Assembly (NCBI GenBank): GCA_036362985.1
Contig: JAYGXS010000003.1
Coordinates: 40,603,091-40,667,090 of the forward strand
Reading direction: 5' to 3'
From: Ligula intestinalis
Lineage: Eukaryota; Platyhelminthes; Cestoda; Diphyllobothriidea; Diphyllobothriidae
DNA: 64,000 nucleotides
Of the stretch, positions 57,796 through 64,000 are shown piece after piece. Numbering within the stretch: the stretch's first letter is position 1; each line of letters opens with the position of its first letter. Below the pieces are notes generated by a model. It had not been told where the DNA came from, ran no database searches, and saw nothing but the letters and a program-made list of their open reading frames with translations. The translations under genes and the position numbers were made by a program.

Positions 57796-59344
57796 GGAGA
57801 TTCTAATAACGGGTCAGATGAGGGAACGGGCGTTGTTCTAATGGACAGAACAGACTGCATTGCAAAAATATAATCTATTCTGTCAGATGAAAAAAAGTTT
57901 AGCAAGACACAGAAGGATAAATATCGCACGGCTGAGGTTGAAACCCAGCTGACTGATTGTCTGAAAAAGACTTCAAAAGGACGGCGTCATAAGCGAATTT
58001 GACTAAGAGCGTCTCCATCCCGTTGGCACGCACATACCTCGACTATACGGGCTGCATAAGGTTCACACAGATGGCGTCCCCGTTCTTCCTATCCCAGATA
58101 TGAGAAATTCGCCAAACCATGCCATAGCAAAATGGTTAGCAGATAAGCTGAAACCCATACAGAGTCAAATAACACCTCAAAGCGTCCGAGACACATTCGA
58201 ATTCGTGGACGGCATGAAAGACCTCGACCTGAACGGGATGATGTTTTCACTGGATGCCTCGTCCCTGTTCACAAACGTGCCGGTCACAAAAACAGTAGAC
58301 AACATCTGAATTCATTAACTTGAATCAGCAGGACATAGGAATGCCAGTAACTGCACTGAATGAATTATTGCTAAAATGTACCTTGAATGTACAGTTTCTA
58401 TTTGACAACAACCTGTACAGGCAATTGGACGGAATAGCTATGGGCTCGCCCCTGGGTCCGCATTTAGCAAATATATTCATGCGCAAACTAGAAGCTGCGC
58501 ACGTTAGCCACCAGATTAATAATTTAACGTACTACAGACGGTACGTAGACAGCATATTCGCAGCTGCATCAGATCAAACCAACCTATCAGCGCAAATGCA
58601 TTCAGTAAATCGGGCGCACCCGTCGATCAAACTGACACTTGAAGAAGAACAATCTGGATCGCTTTCGTTCCTTGATATACGCTTGAGTAAAAGGGCTGAT
58701 GGGAGCATTCAACGTAGGATAGATTGGAAGAACACGTGATCCGGGCAATACATCCATTTTGCTAGTTTCGTACCGTTGACCTTCAAACGTAATTGAGTAC
58801 GATGTTTGACGCGAAGGGCGAAAATGATTTGCTCGACTGGAAGCATTGAAGAGCAGCGTACGATTGTTGAAGGCGTGCTTTGACAAAATGGATATCCTAG
58901 TCGATTTATCCCTAAAAACATACTAATAGGCCGCCAGAGCCCTCAGTATTAACAATAGAGAACAGACGAATATCCATCAGGGTCCCGTTTCAAGCGGACG
59001 GACCAAGCGAACTTCTAAGGAGGCGCCTGAGTCAAGCCGTAGCAACTAGCGTCCCAGCAACCAACGCCCATCTATTGTTTTCAACTACCTCCATCCTATA
59101 CGGAGAGATCAAGGATAAACTGCCAACCCAGACCACCTGTATGTGCATATGTCCATTTACCTGTTCCTGTGGGGCAGCATGTATTGGTCGCACGAGACGG
59201 CGTTTGTCCAGAAGGGTAAAAGAGCACATTCCCGCATGGTAAGGAAAGGGCCAATTTAAGGGCATAAGAAATTCCATTCTAGTGCATCTGGTATACTCAA
59301 ACCATCGCGTGGAATATAACGAGGCCTTCCAAATGATCAACAAG

Positions 59345-59795
59345 GTGCCAGCAAGCTAGTTAAACTTCCTTGGACAGAGACTGTTGGCTACGGCAGAAGT
59401 GGCTGCCATCAGGCTTGGCCGACCGGTCCTGTGCGCCCAAAATAATTTCGTCGTTGTGCCGCAGTTACTATGGGTAAAACTACACAAGATGACCCACGGT
59501 CGATCACTAGCCTCGGAATCGGGCCCCCGCAGAGACGAGCAAGTCTCTAATCCAACCACGCTCACCTTATCACCCATCGTGGACGCCAGTTCGTCTAGGC
59601 ATTGACATTCGGACCGCATTTTTCTCACCATCCTCCACCACCCTTTCCCCCCCACACACCCTAAAAAGAATAACACAACATCTGTTCACCACCCAGCATA
59701 GTTTATTTATTTCATTACCATGTAAATATAAAGGCCTGACGAGAATTTATCGAAAAAAACGTATGTTCGCCAATTTATCTTCTGAAATGGGCATG
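59345..59795 (+). repeat. PLE-B tail (right arm of the inverted pair)
   Basis: This arm contains the C-terminal coding end, a C-rich stretch (CCCTTTCCCCCCCACACACC) and the terminal ACGTATGTTCGCCAATTTAT. It pairs with 57340-57795. Confidence 0.85.
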
Positions 59796-59822
59796 GTACG
59801 TTCTAAGATCTGCGTCACCAAA

Positions 59823-60180
59823 TGTTGTAACGGAAGCTCAGGCCGAGATATCACTGCCAATAACGTCTTTTGTGAGTCCCCAAAGGAAGAATCAGGCAAG
59901 GAGTGTGCAACAGCAGAAGTCTTTGAGAGATACAGGTTCAGGAAATTTAGGGAAACGAACGTTTGTAAGATAGGTCCACGAACAAATCAGCTTCGTTGCT
60001 GTATAAGTCACCAGTGCGATTGGCTGGGACTCAGAGGCTGACATTCAATTTGAATTCTGAATTGTCGATTGACTGATGGCTTGTGTACGTTCGCCCATGT
60101 AGGCCGATCGATAGCCTGCTTGGAATATGGCTATGGCTTACAAGCTAATTACTCGCTAACGCTGTTCCTTAGGCCGTCCT
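59823..60180 (-). repeat. Gypsy 5' LTR (right)
   Basis: It begins TGTTGTAACGGAAGCTCAGG and ends TTAGGCCGTCCT on +. It shares long identical stretches with the left LTR, such as AAACGTTTGTAAGATAGGTC-like and GATTGGCTGGGACTCAGAGG. Just inside, the minus strand reads TTTGGTGACGCAGATCTTAG, the presumed primer-binding site. Confidence 0.88.
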
Positions 60181-61620
60181 TTGAAACTATACATTCTTGC
60201 TTTTGTATTAGCAACCGGTCTTAATCACTACAGCTCCTTGTCAGACGAAAGTGCTTCTTTGTGAAGCTCTTTAAGTAATTTTGTCAGTTTGTCGTCAAAA
60301 GCCTCGGTCCAGTCCTTGTCTTTATCCGATTTTGAAAACCTTGTGTGATTCGATAAAAGTTCTTCTATTTTCACCACACATTATTTTTTTGTCAATCAGT
60401 GCAAATCCTGAACCCTTGTCTGGCCTTGTAAATTATATATTTTCAATTCGGCGAAGCTCCCTGGGACTACCGAAATGGGCCTTGGTCAGGGGGCCTTTGG
60501 GTCTTGGAGCCTTCCTTAAGTATTGTTAACAACAATTTACAAGGGTCGATTTGAGGGTATAAACTTCTCTGGACTGGGAAGGTTTTGTGTCCGAAGTCTG
60601 GATAACGAAAATCTCGAATTCTATTTCAAGATCTAGTTGCATTTACTTCCGTTGTGCAATGCAAAACTTAGGACCCAGATATAGTACTTCTAGGAGCGTT
60701 TTGTCAAGTGGTAGTGACAAGATGTTATGCACGTATCGCTCCTGGTTGTTTGAATGTACAGTCTGGTTTTCACTAGTTGTACACTTCCTAGAAGCCGAGT
60801 CTACTTGACCTCGGTTCTCCTATTTCTAACTGTCTGTACGTAGTTTGCGAAAGCTAGTCTCTGAGGGCTTCCAAGGCGGTCGACTGTGGCAGTTTTCTGG
60901 CAAGCTTCCGCTAGAGATCCTGTATCACGGCGCTAACTGCGTCGAGACGATTTTTCGCATATCTTCGTAGCGTAGCTGAAGTAGGGGTGATATGGTTCTT
61001 GTGCAGGTTTCTCCGGCAGTGTTTCAGATATTCCCCGCAATCAACGCACCTGATATTAAGTTGCAGTTAGCATTTTTTCACCGCATTTCAGGTGTCAAAC
61101 TTAAGGAAGTCATCGAGTTCCTTTAACACCCAGCGATCTTTCGATTGTCGTAGTTCTGTAAAAGTTCCCATTTTACGATTTAAAAGTCATATTGGCAAAA
61201 ACTGTTCTCAGTCATTCATCATCAGGCCGATACAGGGACATTGAGAATAAAAACGGTCAATTAATTACAACGTTTATATGATCGTCAGGTTAGGAGGGGG
61301 AATTGGTAGATGTAATCAAGCATCTAGGTTTTACCTAGTCTCCTGAATATGAGCGCCAGCGTGCTTAGGATGTTGGTTTCGATGCACAGAGAAGACAGGG
61401 GATGTTCTCACGATCAGCTAGTTAATGTCTGTACATCAGCCGTGCAGCGTGCGCTTGAATATTACCTGTGGCTTCGTTTGGTGTGTTTTTGGAAGGCCTG
61501 GTTGCAGGGGGCGTGGGATTTCTGTGTGCAGTCGGCTAAAAGGGGCAGATTGTTTGTACCAGCGCATTTTGACAGCAGAGAGTGGGTTTTGCCTCCTTCT
61601 TTTCTGATATTGTGTCACAT
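60181..61620 (-). mobile_element. PLE-A, 5' part: N-terminal coding region and 5' terminal repeat
   Basis: The minus-strand ATG at 61173 (MGTFTELRQSKDRWVLKELD, DFLKFDT) opens the N-terminal region. Across several frames come HITPTSATLRRYAKNRLDAV and SAVIQDL, then, near 60420-60260, DKGSGFALIDKKIMCGENRR and LTKLLKELHKEA. SDKEL, LRPVANTKARMYSF ends where the Gypsy LTR begins at 60180. The coding order continues at 52776. Without the insertion the coding region spans about 2.39 kb, normal for Penelope-like proteins. The region 61210-61620 is the second, upstream copy of the terminal repeat, including a piece of C-terminal coding sequence. Confidence 0.82.
61210..61600 (-). repeat. PLE-A terminal repeat, 5' copy
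   Basis: Same order and orientation as 51040-51410: AATAAAAACGGTCAATTAAT, CAACGTTTATATGATCGTCA, GTCTCCTGAATATGAGCGCC and GGCGTGGGATTTCTGTGTGC. Confidence 0.8.
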
Positions 61621-61629
61621 TTCTCGCAT

Positions 61630-62110
61630 TCCCCACAATATGACGAAGTTATCAGGGCTGCTTCGACCCGCTTGCAGACCGTAATCTAGATCCCATGTCT
61701 GAGGTGTTCATTGCCATCCCAAGGTCTTTCCTGTGTTTGGCACCCTCATCTATACAGAAAAGGGAAATAGTGCCCAGATGTCCAGAAGTTCGGGCATAGA
61801 TATTCGTGATTTAGACTGCTCTTTATCATCCTGGATTCGGAAGTCTATTCAAATTCATCAAATTGCCTAGCATTTTTGGTACGCTCTCTGCTGCTTCGCC
61901 TTCAGTGTACGTCATTTTTCCTTATGGTCAAACATACATATTCTGTCGGATTTCGTGTTCAGCAATGCCACTGCCCTGATGATTATCCCCACGAATAACT
62001 GCACTAAACAGACCGTAAAAACATACATGAGTTCACACCGTAACCACTTAATCGTTTGATTGGGATTGTAAGAATATCAAGTTTTATTTCAATTGAATAA
62101 TTTGTTTTAA
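61630..62110. other. intergenic, upstream of VCP
   Basis: No coding sequence was recognised. This is the probable promoter region of VCP; no clear TATA box was seen. Confidence 0.4.
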
Positions 62111-62113
62111 CAG
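62095..62113 (+). promoter_or_regulatory. splice acceptor in the VCP 5' UTR (cis or spliced-leader trans)
   Basis: GAATAATTTGTTTTAACAG is a good pyrimidine-rich acceptor 76 bases before the VCP start codon. No donor was found upstream that clearly pairs with it. In flatworms many mRNAs receive a spliced leader at such a site, so either a 5' UTR intron or trans-splicing is possible. Confidence 0.4.
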
Positions 62114-62188
62114 GTGACTGGCAAACCGTAGGAGTGATCAACGTTTGATTTCTGCGCTTAGTAATATCAGGTGATCACAGTTGCAACG

Positions 62189-64000
<1,812 letters not shown>

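Larger units (their letters stand above)
57340..59795 (+). mobile_element. PLE-B, inserted in the Gypsy element, with inverted tail copy
   Basis: The + strand from about 57960 shows RT upstream sequence (KDGVISEFD, ERLHPVGTHIPRLYGLHKVH). Then come MRNSPNHAIAKWLADKLKPI, MMFSLDASSLFTNVPV, LYRQLDGIAMGSPLGPHLAN and YYRRYVDSIFAAASDQT, where the catalytic YVDD has become YVDS. Further on are LSFLDIRLSKRADGSIQRRI and, across frameshifts, CAYVHLPV and CSCGAACIGRTRRRLSRRVK of the GIY-YIG domain, then ATAEVAAIRLGRPVLCAQNN near 59400. The first 450 bases (57340-57795) are an inverted copy of the last 450 (59345-59795), including the same C-terminal codons on minus. The N-terminus is truncated. Confidence 0.88.
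52777..60180 (-). mobile_element. Ty3/Gypsy LTR retrotransposon inserted in PLE-A
   Basis: Two LTRs in direct orientation (52777-53138 and 59823-60180) flank gag and pol on the minus strand. The element splits the coding frame of a Penelope-like element. To the left its protein resumes at LPKIHKQDV and to the right it stops at LRPVANTKARMYSF, which are adjacent in that family. The internal order on minus is gag with a zinc knuckle, protease, reverse transcriptase, RNase H, integrase, as in the Gypsy group. A second Penelope-like element occupies about 57340-59795 between the 5' LTR and gag. The right LTR lacks the last few terminal bases (AGCA). I could not find a clean 5-bp target duplication. 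Confidence 0.93.

Overview
This is a window of a repeat-rich animal nuclear genome. The two host genes I can support both have spliceosomal introns, and nearly everything else that codes is retroelement or transposon debris. The mix of elements suggests a flatworm, most likely a diphyllobothriidean tapeworm (Spirometra, Schistocephalus or Dibothriocephalus type). It includes many Penelope-like elements (PLEs), an RTE-like LINE whose product ends in C2H2 fingers of the form CPHCxxxFTSRIGLVGHLRIHC, and a gene with 31-39 base introns. The species assignment rests on my memory of similar predicted proteins and was not checked by search.

Host genes. (1) A leucine-rich-repeat (LRR) protein gene on + begins near 5.2 kb with a TATA box and coding exon 1. 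It continues with phase-compatible exons at 21.9, 22.5 and 26.8 kb. Its introns are huge (about 16 kb for the first) and full of nested transposons. The 3' end was not found. (2) The N-terminal two thirds of VCP/p97/CDC48, the hexameric AAA+ ubiquitin segregase, lies on + from 62189 to the window end. It has five exons separated by introns of 31-39 bases and continues past base 64000.

Layout. 0-5 kb: diverged tandem repeats, a PLE endonuclease fragment, and two copies of one LINE on -. 5-27 kb: the LRR gene. Its introns hold a PLE 3' end (9 kb), a degenerate telomere-like tract (10.6 kb), a tRNA-derived SINE (11.7 kb), LINE pieces (13.5 and 15.2-20.9 kb, the latter split by a 3.65-kb hAT transposon with clean ends), another PLE 3' end (23 kb) and a 101-bp MITE (25.6 kb). 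27-36 kb: sparse sequence with SINE copies, PLE tails, a 5S-rRNA-like sequence (32.6 kb) and LINE 3' ends. 37-50 kb: dense LINE and PLE remnants, including a nearly complete RTE-like LINE with zinc fingers (43.7-47.3 kb). 51-61.6 kb: a three-level nest. A PLE on - with direct terminal repeats is split by a Ty3/Gypsy LTR retrotransposon, which is itself split by a second PLE on + that carries an inverted copy of its own tail.

No operons, CRISPR arrays or prokaryotic signals are present. The strongest leads are the nest at 51-61.6 kb, the 5S-like sequence, the symmetric extra exon in the LRR gene, and the zinc-finger array on the LINE product.
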